Shown here: positions 5,787 to 11,614 of the stretch, piece after piece
Position numbering within the stretch: the stretch's first letter is position 1
How the letters are laid out: every line of letters begins with the position of its first letter
NCBI GenBank assembly: GCA_947631075.1
Contig: CANRJU010000061.1
Coordinates: 1-11,972 of the forward strand
Length of the DNA: 11,972 bases
Reading direction: 5' to 3'
Source of the DNA: an uncultured Lachnospiraceae bacterium
Lineage (GTDB): Bacteria > Bacillota > Clostridia > Lachnospirales > Lachnospiraceae
Position numbers and translations under genes: made by a program
The notes under the pieces: model-generated
Database searches by the model: none
Told to the model about the DNA's origin: nothing
The model's input: the letters and a program-made list of their open reading frames with translations, nothing else

Positions 5787-6528
5787 TGTAGGAAACATGC
5801 CAGAGCTTCCTTACGCTATGGAGGAGGCGGTCAACCGGCTCCGTGTCAATATCAGTTTTCTGGGCACCGATATACGGAAGATTATGATCATCAGCACCAT
5901 GCCCGATGAGGGAAAGAGTTTTGTGGCCATGCAGCTGTGGCGCCAGATGGCAGAGGCGGGCACGCCGTCGATTCTGCTGGACGCCGACATGAGAAAGTCG
6001 GTCATGGCTGACAAGTATGAGATCACGCAGGAAAAGAAAGGCAAGATTAAGGGTACGTCCCATTACCTTGCCGGAGATTATCCGATAGAAGAAGCCATAT
6101 TGCAGACTCAGTGGGAAAATGGCGACATACTGCCCAACACGGACAACGTCATCAACCCGTCCATGCTTTTGGAGAGTGAGCGCTTTGAGAAGATGCTAGA
6201 CTATATGGCTGAGAAGTACCGTTATGTATTTGTCGACTCGGCTCCGCTGAACATGGTTTCCGACGGAGAGCGGATCGGGTACTTGTGCGATGGCGCGATT
6301 CTGGTGGTGAGAGGCGGAATCACCTCCAAGAGCATTGTGAAGAATTCAATCCGCCAGCTGGAGAGAGCGGGATGCCCGCTGTTAGGAATCGTTCTGAACC
6401 GCGTACAGGGCGGCAAGGGCGGTTATTATGCCAAGAGATATGGCAAATACGGCAGATACTACGGAAAGTACTACACGGGGGGGTATGGAGGTAAATATTA
6501 TACCAACCAGTACTATTACAAGGAGTAG
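5773..6528 (+). CDS. cpsD: Tyrosine-protein kinase (BY-kinase, CpsD/CapB/YwqD type) with Tyr-rich tail
   Basis: 251 aa from ATG 5773 behind AGGAGGAAG (5758-5766), overlapping the Wzz gene by 14 nt. It has the three BY-kinase nucleotide motifs: Walker A STMPDEGKS (41-49, Lys48), Walker A' SILLDADMR (66-74) and Walker B YVFVDSAP (151-158). It also has the 'ILP...NPSMLLES' block (119-135) typical of these kinases. The N-terminal oligomerisation pattern E-x2-R-x2-R appears as E18-A-V-N21-R-L-R24, with its first Arg replaced. The tail (218-249) holds 14 tyrosines in a Gly/Lys background and is the expected autophosphorylation cluster. The kinase works in the cytoplasm on the Wzz tail and is reversed by the operon's phosphatase. 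Gene name is by analogy. Confidence 0.92.
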   Translation: MNKVNVGNMPELPYAMEEAVNRLRVNISFLGTDIRKIMIISTMPDEGKSFVAMQLWRQMAEAGTPSILLDADMRKSVMADKYEITQEKKGKIKGTSHYLAGDYPIEEAILQTQWENGDILPNTDNVINPSMLLESERFEKMLDYMAEKYRYVFVDSAPLNMVSDGERIGYLCDGAILVVRGGITSKSIVKNSIRQLERAGCPLLGIVLNRVQGGKGGYYAKRYGKYGRYYGKYYTGGYGGKYYTNQYYYKE

Positions 6529-6532
6529 AATG

Positions 6533-6576
6533 CCGGAACCGGTGAGTTCACCGGGGAATCTTTGGATTGTCCGGTT
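6533..6576 (+). terminator. CCGG-repeat hairpin region between kinase and LRR genes
   Basis: Four CCGG words occur in 42 nt (6533, 6539, 6551, 6571). CCGGTGA (6539-6545) and TCACCGG (6548-6554) form a tight local hairpin. AACCGG (6537-6542) can instead pair with CCGGTT (6571-6576), which runs into TTCT. The T-run is short, so this is at best a leaky terminator, attenuator or RNA-processing site that could change the ratio of EPS-core to LRR transcripts. Confidence 0.4.
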
Positions 6577-6589
6577 TTCTCAATATAAA
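6562..6589 (+). promoter_or_regulatory. Possible internal promoter for the LRR gene
   Basis: TTGGAT (6562-6567), a 16-bp spacer and TATAAA (6584-6589) lie just before the RBS AGGAGG (6600-6605). The implied leader would be only about 20 nt. The fit is moderate and the -35 overlaps the CCGG hairpin region. Confidence 0.35.
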
Positions 6590-6614
6590 TAAAGGAGAAA
6601 GGAGGATACTAAAA

Positions 6615-7163
6615 GTGATTAAGGCAATGAAGAAAGTGTTGGTTTGTACTTTAGCTGCTGCTCTTACATTAGGTTCTGCTGCTGTAGCAGGCGCTGCTAC
6701 TAATAGTCCTGCTGAGCCGGATGTAGAGCCGTCCAAGCAGACTGCAACAGTAACCAACAACGGTGTGAAAGAGAAGGTAAAGACAACAGCAAGTGGTAAC
6801 GCAACAATCAGCAAGGTAACTTCTACAAAGAAATCTGTAAAGGTTTCCAGCACCGTTGAGATTGACGGCGTAGAGTACAAAGTTACAACCATCGATGCTA
6901 ATGCATTTGCTAACTGCAAGAAAGCAACCAAGGTTTCTCTTCCTGCAACAGTTAAGACTATCAAGAAGGGAGCATTCACTGGTGCTAAGAAGGTAAAGAC
7001 TATTGTTATCAACAGCAAGAAGTCCATTACCGTCAAGAAGGGCGCTTTCAAGGGTGTTAACACCAAGAAAATGACCATCAAAGCAGGCAAAATGTCCAAG
7101 AAAGAACTGAAGAAGTTCAAGAAGGCTTTGAAGAAGGCTGGATTCAAGGGCAAAGTTAAGTAA
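6615..7163 (+). CDS. Small secreted lysine-rich BspA-like leucine-rich-repeat protein
   Basis: 182 aa from GTG 6615, chosen because AGGAGG (6600-6605) is 9 nt upstream; ATG 6627 is a weaker choice. A classic signal peptide (KKVLVCTLAAALTLG...) ends near AGA27. Residues about 80-150 match BspA-type LRR_5 repeats: 'TIDANAFANCKK', 'SLPATVKTIKKGAFTGAKK' and 'SITVKKGAFKGV', in about two to three units. The C-terminal part (about 150-182) is a basic helix. The mature part (about 155 aa) has 38 Lys, 9 acidic residues and no Arg. No sortase motif, membrane anchor or wall-binding domain is visible. Codons favour GCA/GCT, GTA/GTT and ACA, unlike the GC-ending choice next door. It is probably secreted and surface-associated, perhaps by charge with the acidic polymer or wall; that role is inference. 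Confidence 0.82.
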   Translation: MIKAMKKVLVCTLAAALTLGSAAVAGAATNSPAEPDVEPSKQTATVTNNGVKEKVKTTASGNATISKVTSTKKSVKVSSTVEIDGVEYKVTTIDANAFANCKKATKVSLPATVKTIKKGAFTGAKKVKTIVINSKKSITVKKGAFKGVNTKKMTIKAGKMSKKELKKFKKALKKAGFKGKVK

Positions 7164-7184
7164 TTGCGGCATTGATACCAGATG

Positions 7185-7215
7185 GGGAGAAGGCTGGGGC
7201 CTTCTCCCTTTTTTT
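7185..7215 (+). terminator. Strong intrinsic terminator after the LRR gene
   Basis: A perfect 10-bp stem, GGGAGAAGGC (7185-7194) and GCCTTCTCCC (7199-7208), with a 4-nt TGGG loop, is followed by seven Ts. It should end transcription of the EPS module efficiently and separate it from the priming transferase gene. Confidence 0.93.
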
Positions 7216-7216
7216 C

Positions 7217-7260
7217 AGAAAATAAAGTATTAAAATAATTATATAATAAATTTATATAAC
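7217..7260 (+). promoter_or_regulatory. AT-rich promoter region of the priming transferase
   Basis: A promoter is needed here because a strong terminator lies just upstream. TATAAT (7242-7247) is a consensus -10 but has no convincing -35 at 16-18 bp. The 8-bp palindrome TTATATAA occurs twice (7239-7246 and 7252-7259), which may be simple AT-richness. Confidence 0.4.
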
Positions 7261-7306
7261 CGGAAATCATTTTAACAAATATTTTAGCAAAGAGGAGGGA
7301 ATCCCG

Positions 7307-8749
7307 TTGTACAGGCGAAAATCGCAGGGGCTCATGAAGCATTTGGATTTCATGCTGATCGAATTGCTGTGTTTTCAGGCCGCGTTCTGGCTGGCCTGTG
7401 TGATGAGGCATGGAATTGTCAATCCCTATATCAGCGTGCTATACCGCAATGTGGCCATAGTAGGGGCTCTTTTGCAGATATTTTTTATGGTTACGCTGCG
7501 TAGTTTTCACAATGTACTAAAGAGAGGATATTACCAGGAATTTATGAATACGGTTCAGACCGTGGCTGTCGTCATGCTGTCAATCGTATTTTATTTGTTT
7601 GTGATCCGGCAGGCGGAGACATTTTCACGTTTGGTGCTGGTCACGACGGCTCTGTACTACTGGGCGCTCAGCTTTTTGTTCAGAAGCATACGCAAGTATG
7701 TACTGCGCAAGAGGATTATGGAGAACGAGGGCAGAAAATCCCTGGTGCTGATTACGACCCGAAACCGGGTAGAGAAGGTGCTTCCCTTAATTCAAAAGAC
7801 GAATTACGGCGATTTTAAGATTACCGGCGTCATTTTGATGGAGGAGGAAGTAAAAGAGAAAGAATTTGACGGAATCCCTGTCGTGTCCGACCGCGCGGGG
7901 GCGGCGGAATATATCTGCCGCGACTGGGTGGACGAGGTATTTCTGGATCTGTCCGCAGATGACGCCTATGAGAAAGAACTCATGGATATTCTGATGGACA
8001 TGAGCATGGTCGTCCATATCCGGGTCGGCAGTATCGAGGAGTTTGCCAGTCAGAAGCAGGTGCTGCAGAAGGTGGGCGGGTGTACCGTAGTCACCATAAC
8101 GGCTAATATCCTGCGGACAAGGGACGTAATTGTAAAGAGAATGATGGACATTCTCGGCGGAGTGGCGGGCTGCATCATAACAGGGCTGTTGTTTGTGGTG
8201 CTGGCTCCGATGATTTACATTCAGTCGCCGGGACCGATCTTCTTCTCGCAGATGCGAGTGGGACGGAACGGAAAAATGTTCAAAATATATAAATTCCGGA
8301 GTATGTATATGGACGCCGAGCAGCGCAAGGCGGAGCTGGAGGCGCAGAACGACGTGTCCGATGGCATGATGTTCAAGATGAAGGACGATCCGAGAATTAT
8401 CGGCAGTGAAAAAGGGTCGGGAAAGGGAATCGGCAATTTTATCCGCAAGTATTCCCTGGATGAGTTCCCGCAGTTTTTCAATATTTTAAAAGGAGACATG
8501 AGCCTGGTGGGCACGCGGCCGCCCACAGTGGACGAGTGGGAGAAGTATCACTATCACCACAGGAGCCGCCTGTCGATCAAGCCGGGGCTGACCGGTATGT
8601 GGCAGGTGAGCGGGCGCAGCGACATCACGGATTTTGAGGATGTGGTGGCGCTGGATACGGAGTATATCAATCACTGGACCATTGGGCTGGATATAAAAAT
8701 ACTGCTAAAGACCATTGTAGTTATATTTAAAAAAGAAGGCGCGAGATAG
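7307..8749 (+). CDS. Polyprenyl-phosphate sugar-1-phosphate transferase (EPS priming enzyme)
   Basis: 480 aa from TTG 7307, supported by GAGGAGGG (7292-7299) 7 nt upstream; ATG 7334 is an alternative. It has the full architecture of WbaP/CpsE-type enzymes: four N-terminal membrane segments (about 12-33, 45-65, 85-102, 108-125), a cytosolic Rossmann-like CoA_binding_3 region (about 140-270), and the C-terminal bacterial sugar transferase domain. That domain contains the basic KRMMDI start (277-282), a re-entrant membrane helix (283-305), SPGPIFFSQMRVGRNG, IYKFRSM, the catalytic Asp-Glu pair in SLDEFPQF (385-386), LVGTRPP (400-406) and KPGLTGMWQVSGR. It transfers a sugar phosphate (often glucose or galactose) from UDP-sugar to undecaprenyl phosphate, starting the repeat unit. 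The sugar is not predictable by eye. It is transcriptionally separate from the module upstream. Confidence 0.94.
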   Translation: MYRRKSQGLMKHLDFMLIELLCFQAAFWLACVMRHGIVNPYISVLYRNVAIVGALLQIFFMVTLRSFHNVLKRGYYQEFMNTVQTVAVVMLSIVFYLFVIRQAETFSRLVLVTTALYYWALSFLFRSIRKYVLRKRIMENEGRKSLVLITTRNRVEKVLPLIQKTNYGDFKITGVILMEEEVKEKEFDGIPVVSDRAGAAEYICRDWVDEVFLDLSADDAYEKELMDILMDMSMVVHIRVGSIEEFASQKQVLQKVGGCTVVTITANILRTRDVIVKRMMDILGGVAGCIITGLLFVVLAPMIYIQSPGPIFFSQMRVGRNGKMFKIYKFRSMYMDAEQRKAELEAQNDVSDGMMFKMKDDPRIIGSEKGSGKGIGNFIRKYSLDEFPQFFNILKGDMSLVGTRPPTVDEWEKYHYHHRSRLSIKPGLTGMWQVSGRSDITDFEDVVALDTEYINHWTIGLDIKILLKTIVVIFKKEGAR

Positions 8750-8772
8750 GCAGGTATTTCAGAAGCAGGCTA

Positions 8773-8801
8773 TTGATTTTATTGGTGTATAGTGGTATTC
8801 T
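8773..8801 (+). promoter_or_regulatory. Promoter of fprA
   Basis: TTGATT (8773-8778), a 17-bp spacer and TATTCT (8796-8801), with an extended -10 TG at 8793-8794. The start would be near 8808, leaving a leader of about 70 nt. No clear terminator separates it from the transferase gene upstream, so readthrough is also possible. Confidence 0.6.
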
Positions 8802-8878
8802 ATTTTCGTATATGTAGCGATCACGGAAAGCGAACTATGTCCGCTCGTAAATAAGGATTAAAATAAGGAGGATGGAAA

Positions 8879-10039
8879 ATGAAAGTGACAATTTCTGACG
8901 CAATTCGCTATATTGGCGTGGACGATAAGGAGATCGACCTGTTTGAGAGCCAGTACATTGTGCCCAACGGCATATCCTATAACTCATATCTGATCTTGGA
9001 TGAGAAGATTGCCGTCATGGATACGGTGGACGCGAGAAAGACCGAGGAGTGGCTTGCCAATCTGGAGGCGGAGCTGTCCGGGAAAAAGCCGGATTATCTG
9101 GTGATTTCCCACATGGAGCCGGATCACTCGGGAAGCATTCTGGCCCTTCTTGACAAGTACCCGGAGATCAAGATGGTGAGCAACGCCAAGCTGTTCGGCA
9201 TGATGCCGCAGTTTTTTGATATTGACCTGGAAGGAAGGACGGTTGTAGTGGCTGAGGGCGATACCCTGGAGCTGGGCGGCCATACGCTGACTTTTGTCAT
9301 GGCTCCTATGGTGCACTGGCCGGAGGTTATGGTGAGTTACGAATCCACGGAAAAGGTGCTATTCTCGGCAGACGCGTTCGGCAAGTTCGGCGCGCTGGAT
9401 ACGGATGAGGACTGGGCCTGCGAGGCGAGACGGTATTACTTTAATATCGTGGGCAAATACGGCGTGCAGGCGTCCGCCCTGCTGAAAAAGGCGGCGAAGT
9501 TAGACATTCAGACAATCTGTCCGCTGCACGGACCGATTCTGATGGAGGATCTGGATTACTATATTGGAAAGTATACGACATGGAGCAGCTACGAGGCAGA
9601 GGATGACGGCGTGCTGGTCGCCTACGGCTCTATTCATGGCAACACGGCAAAGGCCGCTGAGAAGTTAGGCGAGATCCTTACCGCGAAGGGCGCTAAGAAG
9701 GTGGTTGTCTGCGATCTGGCAAGAGAGGATCTGGCGGAGTCCATCGAGGACGCGTTCCGCTATGACAAGCTGGTGGTGGCGTGCGCTACCTATGACGGCG
9801 GCCTGTTCCCCATTGTGCAGGATTTCATCTATCACCTGGGACACAAGAATTATCAGAACAAAAAGGTTGCCTTTATGGAAAATGGAAGCTGGGCGCCGAT
9901 TGCGAATAAGAAGATGCGCGAGGCCTTTGGCGCCATGAAGAATATGACGCTCTGCGAGAATGAGGTCACGATCCGCTCCGCCATGAAAGAGGCGGACGTG
10001 GCGCAGATGGAGGCGCTGGCCGACGAGCTGCTGGGATAA
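8879..10039 (+). CDS. fprA: FprA-family A-type flavodiiron protein (O2/NO reductase)
   Basis: 386 aa from ATG 8879, with AAGGAGG (8865-8871) 7 nt upstream; an out-of-frame ATG at 8872 is too close to the RBS. The N-terminal beta-lactamase-fold domain (about 1-245) keeps every di-iron ligand: H78-x-E80-x-D82-H83 in SHMEPDHSG, H146 in VHWPE, D165 in SADAFG and H217 in PLHGP. The C-terminal flavodoxin domain (about 245-386) has the FMN phosphate loop YGSIHGNT (249-256) and ATYDGGLFP (303-311). There is no fused rubredoxin or flavin reductase domain, so it is the simple class A form. It needs an external electron donor such as rubredoxin. It reduces O2 to water or NO to N2O and protects anaerobes against oxygen or nitrosative stress. 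It appears functionally unrelated to the EPS genes. Confidence 0.95.
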   Translation: MKVTISDAIRYIGVDDKEIDLFESQYIVPNGISYNSYLILDEKIAVMDTVDARKTEEWLANLEAELSGKKPDYLVISHMEPDHSGSILALLDKYPEIKMVSNAKLFGMMPQFFDIDLEGRTVVVAEGDTLELGGHTLTFVMAPMVHWPEVMVSYESTEKVLFSADAFGKFGALDTDEDWACEARRYYFNIVGKYGVQASALLKKAAKLDIQTICPLHGPILMEDLDYYIGKYTTWSSYEAEDDGVLVAYGSIHGNTAKAAEKLGEILTAKGAKKVVVCDLAREDLAESIEDAFRYDKLVVACATYDGGLFPIVQDFIYHLGHKNYQNKKVAFMENGSWAPIANKKMREAFGAMKNMTLCENEVTIRSAMKEADVAQMEALADELLG

Positions 10040-10107
10040 TCAGCTGCATGTAAACGGTTTATGGAAAGCTGTTGGGATAATCGGCGGCAGATAGACAGTT
10101 TATGAAA
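10026..10107. repeat. Imperfect 41-bp tandem duplication across the fprA stop codon
   Basis: Copy 1 (10026-10066) contains the last fprA codons and stop; copy 2 (10067-10107) follows at once. The two agree at 33 of 41 positions, with no gaps, sharing among others GGGATAATC and GTTTATG. Copy 2 is non-coding. It looks like a decayed local duplication. Confidence 0.8.
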
Positions 10108-10148
10108 AGCGGATGCATTTCGGTACCGCATAAAAATTGAAACAGAAT

Positions 10149-10200
10149 AAAAACAGCGTATGCCATACGGCCAATGACCGTACAGCCTGCGCTGTTTTTT
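10149..10200. terminator. Bidirectional terminator between convergent fprA and DUF4317 gene
   Basis: AAAAACAGCG (10149-10158) pairs with CGCTGTTTTT (10190-10199), and one more T follows. An inner stem, TACGG (10166-10170) and CCGTA (10178-10182), closes a 7-nt loop. The A-run on the left becomes a T-run on the other strand, so the element can stop both converging transcripts. Confidence 0.85.
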
Positions 10201-10222
10201 CGCTTACAGGAAGTTCTGTCTT

Positions 10223-10259
10223 GTGAGAAATGGGCTGTTTTTTACGGTCTGTTTCTCAC
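10223..10259. repeat. 8-bp inverted repeat over the DUF4317 stop codon
   Basis: GTGAGAAA (10223-10230) and TTTCTCAC (10252-10259) are exact reverse complements with a 21-nt spacer. The right arm contains the stop codon of the - strand gene. No T-run follows on either strand, so it is not an ordinary intrinsic terminator. It may be a transcript-end stabiliser or chance. Confidence 0.5.
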
Positions 10260-11404
10260 TGTTGCTCGTCGGAGACTAAGTCGGATACGATCTGGATCCC
10301 GTTTACCTCCACCAGATCGTTGATCTGAATCATCAGATAGGGAACCCCGTCGATGACCCGCGTCTCCACCAGGTCGGTACGGTCCGGGCTGACGCGGACG
10401 GTCACATCCGGCGTGCGCACCTCGAACTTGCGCTGGCTGGAGATATTGGCGGCCATCAGGGACTCCTTTTCTCCTACCGTCTCGTCGTACCGGGTCTCAA
10501 ACGCCTCGATTTTGTCCTCCTCCACGCCGCTTTTCTGGAGCAGCCTTGACATATCGTTTTTGTCCAGCGCCAGAGGTTCCGGATTTTCCTCGTTTTCCGC
10601 AATCATCTGATTCAGGTTCTCGTGGAGGGACTTGACCACTTCGTAGTCGCAGGACAGCCCTAAGGACTCCTCCACAATGGCGTTGAAGGCCTCCTTCTGG
10701 CTGCCCGCCGGGAGGGGAATCTGGCATCCCAGAACATGTTCTGTCACGCCGGTATCCAGCTCATTGGCATTTTTGGAGTAGTACAAAAGCCCGTGAATGT
10801 CCATGTTGCGGTCATTGAAGGCCGGGAACAGAAAGCCCAGCTCCGGCGGCTGCACCAGCCAGTCGCGGATCCGGCCCTCGATGTGGTTGGTCTCGGCATT
10901 GTAGCACAGACCCGGCTTGGTCAGCTTGACCGGGCAGATGCTGCACAGAATATAGTCGTACACATACTCCGACGCGTCGAAATTCTCCACGCCGTCCGTG
11001 GTGATCTTGGGAATATCGTAGGCGTCGTGGACCAGTATGATAAAATAGTTCTCCGGGTACTGATAGTGCTCGATGATTTTGTCATAGAACTGCTCTAACA
11101 GCTCCTCGTCCTGCAGCTTGCTCTCTAACAGCTTCATGAGAAAGCGCTGGGTGCCGTCCTCCGCCGTCTCCTGCTCCGTGGGAAATTCCATGTTGATGAG
11201 CGTGCGCCCGATGGAGCCGGAGAGGGTCTTGCGCAGAATATCTATGTATTTGAACATTTCCTCCTCCGGCAGAGAGAGAAACGCTTCCTTCAGGGTCAGC
11301 CTCTTTTGCTTCTCCGCGTCCACATAGCAGCCGCAGAGCCTCGTAAAGCTGCATTTAGTCTTGGTAATCCGCCGCTTGATCTCGGCGATTTCTTTTTTAT
11401 TCAT
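10256..11404 (-). CDS. DUF4317 family protein, function unknown
   Basis: 382 aa read on the - strand from ATG at 11404-11402, with AAGGAGG six nt upstream (around 11411-11417). The N-terminus, MNKKEIAEIKRR followed by a Cys-rich stretch (C18, C24 and C26 in KCSFTRLCGCYVDAEKQ), fits the Clostridia family annotated as DUF4317. I recognise this by pattern only. The protein has no signal peptide or membrane segment and is probably cytoplasmic. It is mixed alpha/beta with an acidic, helical central region, and near the C-terminus has a strand-rich block 'FEVRTPDVTVRVSPDRTDLV' then 'RVIDGVPYLMIQI'. No catalytic motif is recognisable, although the conserved cysteines could bind a metal. It is a single-gene unit between convergent fprA and divergent glyQS. 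Family call moderate; no function proposed. Confidence 0.78.
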   Translation of the reverse strand: MNKKEIAEIKRRITKTKCSFTRLCGCYVDAEKQKRLTLKEAFLSLPEEEMFKYIDILRKTLSGSIGRTLINMEFPTEQETAEDGTQRFLMKLLESKLQDEELLEQFYDKIIEHYQYPENYFIILVHDAYDIPKITTDGVENFDASEYVYDYILCSICPVKLTKPGLCYNAETNHIEGRIRDWLVQPPELGFLFPAFNDRNMDIHGLLYYSKNANELDTGVTEHVLGCQIPLPAGSQKEAFNAIVEESLGLSCDYEVVKSLHENLNQMIAENEENPEPLALDKNDMSRLLQKSGVEEDKIEAFETRYDETVGEKESLMAANISSQRKFEVRTPDVTVRVSPDRTDLVETRVIDGVPYLMIQINDLVEVNGIQIVSDLVSDEQQ

Positions 11405-11436
11405 TCAGTGCCTCCTTGCGTGCGCCGCGGGGTCTC

Positions 11437-11457
11437 AAAAAACGGGGAGCCGCCCCG
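11437..11457 (-). terminator. Terminator-like hairpin in the DUF4317 leader (possible attenuator)
   Basis: Read on the - strand, CGGGG (11457-11453), a 5-nt loop and CCCCG (11447-11443) form an all-GC stem followed directly by six Ts (11442-11437). It lies between the likely promoter (11482-11490) and the start codon (11404), where it would prevent expression unless bypassed. Neighbouring GC-rich words (11459-11463 and 11423-11432) could form a competing pairing. Confidence 0.5.
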
Positions 11458-11481
11458 GCCGCGAAATTTTTTGCATGGTCT

Positions 11482-11490
11482 ATTATAGCA
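11482..11490 (-). promoter_or_regulatory. Extended -10 promoter of the DUF4317 gene
   Basis: On the - strand, TGCTATAAT (11490-11482) is a full extended -10. The best -35 at 17 bp is TTTCCT (11510-11505), which is weak. The start would be near 11475, with a leader of about 70 nt. Confidence 0.5.
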
Positions 11491-11549
11491 TTTTGTGGGA
11501 AAATAGGAAATGAAATTTGCCCAAAATTTTTCCAAAATAAAAACTTTCC

Positions 11550-11578
11550 TTGAAAAATGGCCGGTAAGATAGTACAAT
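11550..11578 (+). promoter_or_regulatory. Sigma-A promoter of glyQS
   Basis: TTGAAA (11550-11555), a 17-bp spacer and TACAAT (11573-11578) form a strong vegetative promoter. Transcription from about 11585 leaves a leader of only some 30 nt, too short for a T-box riboswitch. Confidence 0.75.
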
Positions 11579-11614
11579 GAAACATATTGTGTAAATTGTG
11601 GAGGATAATAAAAG

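Noticed and set aside
5901..5930. Walker A of the BY-kinase reading P-D-E-G-K-S instead of P-G-E-G-K-S
   Set aside because: The first Gly varies in this family (N or D occurs), while the essential G-K-S is intact, so I do not treat it as inactivation.
7239..7259. Duplicated TTATATAA palindrome as an operator
   Set aside because: The surrounding sequence is almost pure A/T, so such repeats are expected by chance. Kept only as a note in the promoter entry.
6548..7411. 287-codon - strand frame opposite the LRR gene
   Set aside because: Its Leu/Ala/Thr/Phe-rich composition is the mirror of the Lys/Ala/Thr codons of the real gene. It crosses a strong + strand terminator and has no convincing RBS.
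8808..8878. Riboswitch in the fprA leader
   Set aside because: About 70 nt with only short GC pairings and no recognisable riboswitch motif.
10736..11098. 120-codon + strand frame opposite the DUF4317 gene
   Set aside because: No RBS, and the Val/Leu/Asp-rich composition is typical of an antisense shadow.
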